This document shows positions 1 to 10,800 of a stretch of DNA of 64,000 bases, piece by piece. The stretch's first letter is position 1. Each line of letters opens with the position of its first letter. The notes under the pieces were generated by a model. The model was not told the DNA's origin. It worked only from the letters and a program-made list of their open reading frames with translations, and did no database searches. The stretch covers positions 21,435,489-21,499,488 of the forward strand of contig NW_022098072.1 of NCBI RefSeq assembly GCF_002288925.2. The letters are read 5' to 3'. A program made the position numbers and the translations under genes. The DNA comes from Delphinapterus leucas (Eukaryota; Chordata; Mammalia; Artiodactyla; Monodontidae).

Positions 1-222
1 TGAACGATTCCTTCGCTCGGATCTCTCTTTAAAGGTAGCCCTTCTCGAAGTGTAACTCCCGCCTGGACCGGCCCTCGCCCTCTGCACGCAGATATCCATC
101 CAGAGACAGCCCATCCCGGCCGGGACATCCCCTCCCTGAACCTCGACCCCCGCCACTAGGAGGCGCACGACTCGGAAGCGGGACGGGCCTTCCCGCCCTT
201 GTGGTTGTTTCTTCGCGGTTAC

Positions 223-324
223 CTCAGCGGCGCTCTTCGCAATTTGAAAGCTGGAGCTTTTGAAGAGCCCCACCACCTTCACCTGCAGCGGCTGCTCGTG
301 CGGCGTCTGCGAGCTGTTCGCCAT
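223..324 (-). CDS. PPIL6: PPIL6, first coding exon (partial gene)
   Basis: PPIL6 is a cyclophilin-type peptidyl-prolyl isomerase-like protein. Only its first coding exon is here. The minus strand opens with ATG at 324-322 and encodes 34 codons, starting MANSSQTPHEQPLQVKVVG and ending FQIAKSAAE. It stops at a GAG|GTAACC splice donor (intron begins at 222). The QPLQVKVVGLF and FQIAKSAAE stretches match human PPIL6 as I recall it, whereas the first dozen residues differ, as is usual for this N-terminus. The cyclophilin domain itself is encoded further left, outside the window. Positions 1-222 are intron 1, in which I recognise nothing else. The gene is head-to-head with SMPD2, with about 600 bp between the two start codons. 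Confidence 0.9.
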
Positions 325-363
325 GGCTGCGCGCAGGGACTCCTCGGGTCACAAACATAGCGC

Positions 364-377
364 GTCGCCAGGGCAAC
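364..377. promoter_or_regulatory. X-box-like RFX site, proximal to PPIL6
   Basis: GTCGCCAGGGCAAC matches the imperfect palindrome GTTGCCATGGCAAC at 12 of 14 positions. It lies 40 bp upstream of the PPIL6 start codon. X-boxes are bound by RFX factors that drive ciliary genes. The match is seen directly; the binding is inferred. Confidence 0.6.
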
Positions 378-730
378 CGCGCGGCCCCGCCCCCGCCGCT
401 CGCCGGAAGGAGGGGGCCGGGGGCGGGGCGGTCGGCGAAGGTCCGGCCTTTCCTCAACTTTGTGCCTGTTGCTGTTGAGGCGGTCGAGAGGCTGGAGAGG
501 GCGCGTGGGCGGCCGCCATCAGCGACGAGCTTCGGAGAAAAGGAACAGGGACCCCACGCCTAGCGTGCGTCAGCGTGGTTCGCCGCCGCGGCCCCCCCCC
601 ATCCACGGACCTCCTCTGGGACCCCAAGCCCAGGGTCCTCCAGCGCGGTAGTCGCCTCCAGTCAGCGCCTGATTTCACCTCAGATCGCCTTTCCGGGTTG
701 CCGCGCAGCCAGGTTGGGGCCAGCCGGCCG

Positions 731-744
731 GTTGCCCGGGTAAC
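731..744. promoter_or_regulatory. X-box-like RFX site, proximal to SMPD2
   Basis: GTTGCCCGGGTAAC has both half-sites of an RFX X-box (GTTGCC and GGTAAC) separated by two bases, 12 of 14 against the consensus. It lies about 180 bp upstream of the SMPD2 start codon in the shared promoter. Confidence 0.6.
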
Positions 745-920
745 GCGGGAGTCAGTCCCCGGGCGCCGGCACTTCGGGGCCGCGGCCTTCCCGGGAGAGC
801 GGGAGCAGGGCGACCACCTGTGCGCGGTTCCCCGCGGGGAAGGCCGCCCGCCCGCCTCTGTCCCCAACGCGGCCGTCGCTGCGGAGGCCGAGCCGTCCCG
901 CGCCGCCGAGCGTCCCTGCC

Positions 921-3765
921 ATGAAGCCCAACTTCTCCCTGCGACTGAGGGTCTTTAACCTCAACTGCTGGTGAGTGCGCCCGCCGACCCGGGTCTGGGG
1001 CCGCCGTCCCCCTCGCCAGAGGCAGGAGGCCTTTCTCACAGCCAGCCCACGGCGCTCCCCTGCCCTACACCCTCGGGGTGCGGGGCAACCCCTACCTCCG
1101 GGGCCCGCACCTGGCCCCAGCTCCGTTGCTGCCCCGAGCGCCCCAGCCGTCACCTCCCCTGCGCTTTTCGTCCTCAGGGGCATTCCCTACCTGAGCAAGC
1201 ACCGGGCCGACCGCGTTAAGCGCCTGGGAGACTTTCTGAACAGGGAGAGCTTCGACCTAGCTCTCCTGGAGGAGGTGGGGCCGCGCGGAGCTGGTGTGGA
1301 AGCCCGGCGGGAGTGGGGGCGGCTGGGGCGCGGGCGGGGGCTCCCGCCCTGGGGGAAGGACCGGCAGGTATCGTCACCCCTCCCCTCAGGTGTGGAGCGA
1401 GCAGGACTTCCAGTACCTGAGGCAGAAGCTGCTCCCCACCTACCCAGCAGCACACTACTTCAGGAGGTGAGAAGCCCACTGGCCCCGAAGCCTGATCTCA
1501 GAGCTGGAGGCCCTTGGCCCTGTCAGCCAGCCCTTCCCCGTGCTTCCTGCGCCCGCCTCCCTCTGCCCCAGCGTCCTCTCTTCTGAGTGTGGGAGCAGGA
1601 GAAGGTGGAATGAGGAAGATCTAGCTCTTCAGCTCATCAGATTTATCATCAGGCCATCCTGTCAGCCCACGTAAACGCCGTCTCTTTGAGCTTTGATCTG
1701 GGGTGGTACCAGCAGCAGAGGGAGAAAAAGTAGCTGATAAGAGCTGGGAGACAAGGGAGGGGAAGGGGGCTGGGTATTGCTCTCCCTGCTTTTGTGGCTC
1801 TTGACTAGGACTTGGCTTTTCAGTGGCATCATTGGCAGTGGTCTCTGTGTCTTCTCCAAACACCCAATCCAGGAATTCACCCAGCACGTCTTCACCCTCA
1901 ATGGCTACCCCTACATGGTGAGCCTGTCCTCTGACCTCTTCCACCTCCCTTCCCCACCCCGCCGCCCCCTAACACATGGTAAAGGAGGTGGCCTTCCTAG
2001 GGCTGCAGGGGATGGGCAGAAAGAGGGTAGCAGTGCCCTGAGTTCCCGCCCCCTCCTGCCTACAGATCCACCACGGCGACTGGTTCTGTGGGAAGGCCGT
2101 GGGGCTGCTGGTGCTCCGTCTGGGTGGATTGGTGCTCAACGCCTACGTGACCCATGTGAGTGAGGGCGGCAGTGCTTAAGGCTGGGACAGGCGGCCTGGT
2201 CCTGGGAGGGAGAAGATGGGACTCCTCCTTTAGCCAGGCTGCCTTGGGGTGAGGCGTGGCAGCAGGATCTCCTAAGGCCAGTAGGCAAGGTTCACACATA
2301 TTTTACCAAGCAGCGTGCCAGGTGACAGATGCAAGCTTGATTTACTCCTGCCCTTGGGACCCTCAGTCTCATCTGCAATTATCTCTTCTATCTTGTTCAG
2401 CTCCATGCCGAGTACAATCGACAGAAGGACATCTACCTAGCACATCGTGTGGCCCAAGCTTGGGAACTGGCCCAGTTCATCCAGTGTGTGAGCCTGGGCT
2501 TGACAGGGGAAGTGGGATGGGGTCCAGGAACTGAGGGTGGCTAAGGCCCCACTTTTAGGGCAGAGCTGGTGAGGGAAGAATTCTGCCTTACCATCTTGGT
2601 TCCCCCAGCCACACGTCCAAGAAAGCTGATGTGGTTCTATTGTGTGGGGACCTCAACTTGCACCCAAAGGACCTGGGCTGCCGCCTGCTGAAGGAGTGGA
2701 CGGGACTGCAGGATGCCTATCTGGAGACTCGGGACTTCAAGGTGAGGACCTGCCTGATTATTTCCCCACCTACACCCTCAGCCTCTCTCCCTCCTCCTTC
2801 CCCCTGCATCCTCATTCAAGCCCACTATTCACCTAGGGTCCTGAAGAAGGCTGTACGATGGTACCGCAGAACTGCTACGTCAACCGGCAGGAGCTAGAGC
2901 AGTTCCCCTTGGGTATCCGCATCGACTACGTGCTTTATAAGGTCAGGCGTCTCCCTGCAACGTGCCTTCAGCCTCTGTCTCTCTTCATGGCATATCAGCC
3001 TATGCTGATTCTTTGTCTAACTAGTCTAGTCTTTATCAGTGGCGGCTGGAGAATGGGATAGCCAGGAACTGGTTCTCTGGGAAAGGCGCTCTCAGAAATT
3101 TCTCTCTGGCTCTTTTTCTAGGCGGTGTCTGGGCTATACATCTCCTGTAAGACTCTCAGAACTACTACAGGCCACGAGCCTCACAGCGGCAGCCCCCTCT
3201 CCGATCATGAGGCGCTGATGGCTACTCTGTGTGTGAGACACAGCCCCCCCCAGCACAACCCCAGCCCTACCCATGGTGAGTCAGCCCCATCCTTCTCCTT
3301 GGCCCTTCCCCATGGGGCAGCCCCATCCCTCCCTCAGACCCTCACTCTCCCTCCCCACTGTCCCGCTTTGTTCTAGGACCAGCAGAGAGGTCTCCGCTGA
3401 TCAGTGTGCTAAGGGAGGCCTGGACAGAACTGGACCAGGGCATGGCTCAAGGTCGTTGGTGGGCCACCATCGCTGGCTACGTGATTGGTCTAGGGCTTCT
3501 TCTCCTGGCGTTGCTGTGTGCCCTGGCGGCTAGAGGAGAGATCAGGGAAGTTGCTGTACTGCTCTGGACCCCCAGTGTAGGACTGGTGCTGGCGGCGGGT
3601 GCATTCTATCTCTTCCACGTGCAGGAGGCCAAGGGCTTGTGTCGGGCCCGAGCCGAGCTCCAGCATGTGCTGGGAAGGGCAAGGGAGGCCCAGGACCTGG
3701 GCCCAGAGTCCCAGCCAGCCGGGCTCCTGGGGCAGCAGGAGGGAGACAGAGCAGAGGAACAATAA
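921..3765 (+). CDS. SMPD2: SMPD2, neutral sphingomyelinase (nSMase1), complete
   Basis: A Mg2+-dependent phosphodiesterase of the DNase I-like/endonuclease-exonuclease-phosphatase fold that cleaves sphingomyelin or lyso-PAF-type lipids at ER/nuclear membranes. Coding exons are 921-970, 1178-1274, 1390-1466, 1824-1917, 2066-2155, 2401-2483, 2609-2741, 2837-2941, 3122-3275 and 3377-3765. All junctions are GT-AG and the frame is unbroken. The product is 423 residues, the same length as human. It starts MKPNFSLRLRVFNLNCWGIP. Key residues are present: metal-binding Glu49 (LLEEVWSEQDF), the CGDLNLHP motif and catalytic His272 (LSDHEA). Two hydrophobic C-terminal segments (about 323-345 and 353-375) are the known membrane anchors. 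The stop codon lies inside the AATAAA poly(A) signal at 3761-3766, so the 3' UTR is tiny. The gene is divergent from PPIL6 and convergent with MICAL1. Confidence 0.97.
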
Positions 3766-3766
3766 A
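3761..3766 (+). terminator. SMPD2 poly(A) signal overlapping the stop codon
   Basis: AATAAA at 3761-3766 contains the TAA stop codon (3763-3765). A GT-rich downstream stretch (TTTGGTGGCG at about 3777) is consistent with cleavage about 15 nt later. I see no other AATAAA on the plus strand before the MICAL1 end. Confidence 0.75.
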
Positions 3767-3938
3767 GCTTAACACTTTGGTGGCGCTGCCTTTTTCCTTG
3801 TAGAGGCAGTGATTGGGGCCAAGGGTCGGTGTGATTGTCACAGTGCAGACCTTCAGGCTCCTACACAGCTGCCCTCCCTGCACACTCCCCCACCTCCCCC
3901 CTGTAGGCAGCCAAAGTCCTGTTTACGGCAGAAGCTTT

Positions 3939-3944
3939 TTTATT
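3939..3944 (-). terminator. MICAL1 poly(A) signal
   Basis: TTTATT on the plus strand is AATAAA on the minus strand, about 105 nt beyond the MICAL1 stop codon. The two convergent genes therefore end within about 150-180 bp of each other. Confidence 0.75.
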
Positions 3945-4049
3945 GTAAACAGTGAGGCCTCTCCCAGGCAGCCCCGATGAACAGGGTGGCACTGTCCTGG
4001 GGTGAGGCAGTCTTCCTTGCAGAGAAGAAGACAGGCAGCCTACCCTCTT

Positions 4050-7000
4050 CTAGCCCTGGGGCCCTGGCCCCGAGGCCAGCTCACTGAGCCTGCGCTCCTC
4101 CTGGAAGCGGATGAGGGCATCTCGCTGGTTCACCACGTCCACTAGCTTCCTCAGGACCTGGTCCTCAGCCTGCCGGTCAGCAGCTGTCTTCAGGGTTTCT
4201 GAAGGGAGGAGGTGAAACTTACTTAGAGAACAGAGAACGGGGAGGACGGCAGGAGAGGCACAACCTAATCCCGGCCTGTGTGACTTCTACAACCCCAGCT
4301 GTTCCCCACTCTGAATTTGGTTTATCAACACTAATGGTTTTCTAGCATTGTTTAGCAGCAACACCACTTTTAAAGGAATCGTGTGTAAAAGCCCAATTAT
4401 GCAGCTGTGATTGAACTGAAGGCACGGAATGTGGGCCTGGAGCCCCATCCTCTGGCTTCCTGCAGTTCAAGAAGCAATTCAGAAGGCAGTTCAGCCTCAG
4501 AGGTACTCAGACTAGAGGACTGTTGCCTGGGCAGTATCTGAGATCACGAGGCTTGTGCAAATACCAGCCTCTCCCCACATCCCACCTACCTTCCCGGTTC
4601 ATGTAGGTTCGCAGTTCTTGGTCCAGCTGCCACTGTTTCTCCTCCAAGTTCAGCTCCTGCACCCTGTGGGGGGCAGGGATAGAAAAGGCACAGGTGTCTA
4701 GGGTGACCGAAGACCTGGCTGTGGGGCCTGACTCACACGCCATTGCCCCCCACACCCCAACTCCGACACCCCTTACGTGATCATGAGCTCAGCCTCCTCG
4801 GCCACCAGGCTGTTTTTCTTCTGAACAAGCTGTAGCAACTGTTCTAGCCATAGTGCCTTTTGCTGTTCGGGGGAACCTGACAAGAATGAAGAAGAGGGGC
4901 CAGTCAGGCTTCTAAGCGGGGTCACAGGAATCACGGCATGAGGAGCAGAACCTGCTGTGGGCCACAGCCTGGTAGTCTGGGGTCGCTGGGGGTGGAACAC
5001 AGGGCCAGGAGGCAGAGGTGTCCTAGGATCACTTATCCTCCCTGTCTTCACTCACTGCTCCGGCTCCTCAAAGCCAGCTCCAGCTCCGTGCCCTTGGCCT
5101 CCAGCTCCCTCAGGGCAGCCTCGATCTCATTTTGTCGCCGTTGGATGGCCTGAGTACAAGGCAGAAGGCCCAGGAGTCTGCGGATTGCTCAAGAACAGAG
5201 TCCCGGAGGAGCTCTGATACCCAGTCTCAGAACTCTGATCCCGTTAGAACCTCCGGGAACCCCTTGGCCGCACCTGAGCCTTGCAGAACCGCTTCATCTC
5301 CTCCTCCTTAGCACGGCGCAGCAGAGTCCGACGCCACGTTGGGTAACTGTTCATGGTGCCTGAGTTCTTAGCCAAGTTCCACAGAACCTACGACAGGGTC
5401 AGGTGGATAGGGGTTGGGAAAGCTCCATTTGAAAGGGACCAGAAAGACCCTGGGCTGGAAGTGGGATAAGTTCTGATAGAAAAGGTGGAGGCCTAGAGAC
5501 ATGAAAGAGACTGGGTGAGAAGACATTCACAGTCATTTGGGCTCAAGAGGTTGGGTGCTGTGGGTTTCTCCCGGGCAGGGGCCAGGGTATATTTAGTGGA
5601 TGCGTGCTGGCTTGGGCAGAATAGGTGGCCAGGTTCCTCCCACTCACCTGTTCTGTGTCTGAGTCCAACGGCACGTCTTCCTCTGCTTCCTCGTCACTGG
5701 AGCAGGGACTCTCTTCTTCCTCCTTCTCCACGGCCACAAGAACTGAGCAGAGAAGTGGATATGGGCTGAGATCCGCAGGACCTCCCTCCCCATTCCCCAC
5801 ATCCCCGTCCAAGAATCCGAATACCACCCTCCCATCCCCACCCTGGGCCAGCAGTTACCTTGAGGGCTCTGGACTGGCATTCCCCAGCCCACAAAGCTTC
5901 CCTCTAGGGCCTGGCGGGCCAAGACGGAGCAGCTTCGGGGGGGCTTGGGTGGAGGCTCCATTTCCGGGTCAGGGGTGAGATGAAGGGAGGATAACCGCTG
6001 GCGTTCTGGGCTGGAGAGGCGGATCAGCCGACGGGTGGGCTGGCTTGGGACAGGACTGGTCCCCTCCTGAGGGGCCCCGGGAATCAAGGGGCGTGATGGC
6101 ATGTTATTCTCACTGTGTGTGGGAAGGTCCTAGAAGAGCCACCATATGCTCTGGTCAGTGACCTGCCCAGTGTGGGTTGAGGCAGCCCCTTGAGACAGAT
6201 TTGGGCCCTGGCGTTCATTCATTTATGCCGTCTACCGAACAGTGTGAGGCAGTGTTCTAGATACTCGGGATTCATCAAGTAAGACAGCACAGAGATCCCT
6301 GCCATCATGCAGTTTACACTCTAGTGGAGAACATTCAGTTACCCCCAGCAAAGTCTCGGGCTTAGAGAGCCCTTTCCTCTTTCCCACCCCCCCATCCCAC
6401 ACTTCCACAGCTTTTACCTGACTCTCAGGGCCTCTGTTGCTGCTATCCTCTTTGTGGCCTGGCTGGGGCAGGTGCTGGAGGCAGTAAAAATGTCCTGGGA
6501 AGGTGGGAGAGGGGAGGAGCCATCTGATGCAGGCAGCCCGGTGAACAGATGTTCAGTTTATCAGGGAAGGTGGGGGTGACAGGCCTCTGCATTGGCTGAT
6601 AAATTTCTACCAGCCTCCTGGCTTCTCAGAACCCCGCATTTGGGGCTTTGGAGGGGACAGAGGAGACGGAGCTCAGGAGAAGAAAGTGTCATCTTCAGCC
6701 TGCTTCCACCTCATGCCCAGCACCCCGGTTCCCCTCCACCTTCAAGCTCCTGGCCCCCCCCCAAGCAGGGCCAGACCCAGAGTCCCTCTGAATGCCTCCC
6801 AGGCCCACTCACCATCTCCTGGGTGCTGCCCGTAGCCACTTGGCCATAATGTGGCCTCACAGATATGGCAACGGAAGCAGCTCCGGTGGAAGAAACGGCC
6901 ATTGGCACAGAGGCGTTCCAGGATATAGAGGTGTTCCCCACACAGTGCACACAGATCCTCGGCACTGGCCTGCACCAACCCCCAGGCCGCAGGTCAGCTG

Positions 7001-7790
7001 GAGTCCAAGGCAGCTGCCAAGTTTTTCCCTTCCCCTCCCTGCCCTTCCAAGGCCTCTGCCTGCAGACAGGGCCCCTGTTCTCACCTCCTGGTATTGGGAT
7101 GGGGGTGTCACCGGTACATCAGGCTCTGGGACAGGTGGCTCCTCAGTACTTGGGGTCTCAGCCTCTACCTAAAAAGGTAAGTGCTCAGGCCCAGAGGTAG
7201 AGGGGCAGGATCAGCTGAGGAGTCCATGTGTACAGATGAATAGAAAGGACTGGAAGGGAAAGGGAGTGAGACTAGGAAGCGAGACTGGATGGTGCGAGGG
7301 GAGGTTACAAGGAGCTGGGGTGGCGAGCAAGGCCTGGGGGGACAGGATATGGGAAAGAGTACCTCAGGGAAGGGACTGTCCGGCCCCTGTGTGCATTTAC
7401 CTCCACACGAGGCTTCTTGCCACCAGCATCCTCCCCATTTCCCTGCAAGAAGTCCTACGTTCTGAGCCCCCAGTTCTCCCCTTCCCCCATTCTGAACATC
7501 CTCATCACCCCAGGGATCCCCACAAGGAACCCACTGCCCAGGCCAACCCCACCCAAACTCCCCACCTGGGCCCGGGTCCGTTGCAGGGTCCTCTGCAGTT
7601 TGCCAAGGAACAGCACAGCGCTGGCAGTGCCCGGGGAGCCTTGGCTGACTGGGCCTGCTGGGAGAATCAGGGTAGATGGGGGGCCGATACTGTACCCCCC
7701 AGAACGGACAGCTATGTGCCAGCCCAGAAGGATAGAGGATACCTCTCCCAGGCTGTCCCATCTCTCTCTGTCTCTCTCTGTCTCTCTCTC

Positions 7791-7838
<48 letters not shown>

Positions 7839-10800
7839 ACTTCCTCTTCACCCCACCCACCTCCAGGTCACCTGGGTTGTGAGGTGTGCTCTTGAAGGCA
7901 CTATGGAAGTGGCTGAGGTAGGCAATGAGGCCCAGTGGGTCATTCCCTGCCACCATTGCCTGTGCGGACAACACGGGCGTGATGCCCAGCTCATGCTCTG
8001 CCATCTTCAGCGCCCAAGAAGTCGCTTCCAGAGCCCCGACTCCCTGCAGCTCTGAGGGTTCCCTGTGGGGCGTCAGGGAGAAAGGCCAGTGGGAGACCAG
8101 AACTTGCCCCATGGAAGGGGGAGAGAGCAGTAGGGGAGGGACATCGGGAAAGGGAGGAGAGGGCATAAAGGGTTTTTATTCTCTGTGCTACATACCCCCC
8201 ACCCCTCCCATGACAACAGCATCTGGCCTTGGGGGGCTTCTACCACTCACAAAGCTCTCCATATTGAATGCATTTGATTCTCATGGGCAGGCAGAGTCAG
8301 GCGGGAAATCTATCTCTAGGGAAGCAAAGTGACTAGAGCAGGATTATTAGCAAGGGGTGGCCTGGGACCCAGCTGGGTGTGCTAACTCCTACACAGTGAT
8401 CACCCACCATTCCACACTGCCTGGAGAGGGAGGGGCTGTCAGGGACCCCCAAGCCCAATGCCTGACTCACAGCAGGCCGGGCCGCAGCCGGTGCACGAGG
8501 GCACACAGAGCCAGCCCATCCACCCAGGAGGAAGACAGGTCAGTGACGTGGACCCCTGGGTACCCAGCCGTCTGCTCCTGGCACCAGTGTAGCAGCTCCT
8601 CCTGGGTGGCCACCGACCCTAGGAGAGGAAGCCACGCTGTACTGAAGGCACCGGGGCCTGCAGAGAGAGCCCAGCTGCTGGGTGCGGGGTCTATATGGGA
8701 GGGGGAAGCAGGGACCCACGCCTCCTGGGCACCAGCCTAACACTCCCTGTCAGCAGCACCTCCTTCATCCCAGTTTTCCCATTTGAAAAAATCTCTCTGG
8801 CAATAAAGTAGGGGAATGAATAGAGTAAAACCACTGCTGGCCACAGAGAGGGCAGCAGGCTATGAGCTGAGGGGCAAGGGAGGCCCAGAGACTAAAAGGA
8901 GAGGCAGGTTTGGGGTCTGCAAGGCGGGAAGGGGCAGAACAGCTGAGAAGAGCGCAGCTCCGCTGCCACCCAGCTGCTGCGTTACAGAGGCTGTTGAAGT
9001 GCTGAAATACTCCACACAAGTTGGCAAATGGCTGCTGCTGAGCACCCCACTGCCCTGCACTCTCCAGGAGGCCCCAAACATCTTCACCACCCAGCCGTGC
9101 TCCAGCACCCTGCTCCCTGCCGCCAGCGTCTACCACTGTTCTGATCATTGGTGCTTGTGCCTCACTGCTTGGTAAATATTTTGGACATGGCCCTGGAGGA
9201 AGGCCTGCTCACCAGTGGCCGGCTTTCCTGAGTCTGTCTTGTCACTCATTCTCCGCACAGGCTCCTTGGCCTCCACATCATACAGGTCTCGTACCTAAGG
9301 CAGCCCCTTTCAGGTCTCCAGGCAGGCGGACCACACACACCCCGGCCGCCCCCCCAGTCCATGGGGGAGGGGCTGCCTGGGTGGGACTCACCCACAGGGC
9401 AGGGACTGGGCAGACCACAGGAGGGAAGGCCTGACCTGGGGTGCAGGAGCTGACCCGGGAAGTCTTGGCGGGCGGTGCCAGGGGTTCTGACCTGACTGGG
9501 GGTCACGGCCCGGAGGTTCAGGTTGGGATAGCGGGAGGCTGGGTCCAGCCCATACTGGGCCACATTGCGGTGCATGTTTTCTGGGGATGTCTGTGACAGG
9601 AGCTGGTACAAGCTCTCCCTGGGGAGATGAGGGCGGGGTCGGGCACAAGTGGGAGGGCACCATCAGCACCCACCCCTCCAGAAGTGCCAGGCCTTTCCTT
9701 CGTTCTCTTTTCTCTACGCCCCCATCTACTCAGCCAGCATCCCCGACCCTACTCCTGACTCTTGTCCTATACCCAGCCCTGCCCCCACCCCGCCCCCCAA
9801 CTCCCCAATTCAGGCCTCACCTCTCTGCCAACACCTCTAGGGGCCCAGCGCCCTCTGCCCAGCGCTTCACCATCCAGGCGGCGTCAAAGGCTGCCAAGAA
9901 GCCCCGGGCCACTCCAGTGCCCAGGGGCCAGAAGGGCTGCAGGGGCAGAAGGACAGGAAACAGCTCAGGGAGAGTCCAACAAGGGTGTCCACGCCCAGAT
10001 GACCGCAGGGCCATAGCAGAGGGGGCCCTGACACACCAAGCCACCTTCTGCTCCTCCTTACAAGAAGCAGACCTTTTTATACCCCCTCCTTCCCACGAGG
10101 CTGCTTCCTCCCCCAGCCAGGGAACCCCTGTGCCTCCTCACAAGGGGTCCGGAGAGTCCCTCCCCAATCAGCGAACACTGACCCCTCACCTCCACCAGGC
10201 AGTCCCCAACCAGCCCCAGCAGCAGGCGGGCGCCATGCTTCTCCTGCACCCGAGCAGAGCTCTCTGCCCGCATCATGCTTGTGAAGTCAAAGGCAGAGAC
10301 GTCGGGCCGCCCGTGGGCATCCTGGGCAAACTCCAGCTTCCCGAGCTTGCCGTGGGTGGCGAAGTCGGCAGCTGCCCGAGCAAAGCGCTGCAAAGCCTCG
10401 GGCGCCACATTGGCGCTGCCCAGCAGCCGGTCTGTCTCCGGCCAGTCCTATGTGGCCAACAGATCAGAACCAGCAGGGTCAGTTGGGCCATCACATCCCC
10501 TTAGGTGTAGAAGGTACACATCCTGAGGCCCCAGGAACGGGCTTCCCCAGACTACACAGCAGTTGAAGGCTGAGCTGGGAGGAGAATTTGAATGTCCAGC
10601 CTCCCACGCTCGAGCCCTGTCCTCAACTCTCAGCCTGCCGCTCGCTGGGGGTCCCAGGTCCCACCCTGCCTCCAAGGCCCAGTATCATTACTGTTACCAT
10701 ACATCTGCTTTGGACAAGTCACTGAACTTCTCAGAGCCTGTTTCCCCATCATTTAGAGATAACGTACCTAACTTCTCAAGGTACTCGTGTGGATTAGGTG

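Larger units (their letters stand above)
325..920. promoter_or_regulatory. Bidirectional CpG-rich promoter of PPIL6 and SMPD2
   Basis: The interval between the divergent start codons is very GC- and CpG-rich with no obvious TATA box, as expected of a CpG-island promoter serving two genes. It contains the 5' UTRs of both genes and two RFX X-box-like palindromes (364-377 and 731-744). Transcription start sites cannot be set from sequence alone. Confidence 0.8.

Noticed and set aside
9587..10504. 305-codon open frame on the plus strand
   Set aside because: Lies antisense to several MICAL1 exons in GC-rich sequence; frame openness is a by-product of base composition and no recognisable domain is seen.
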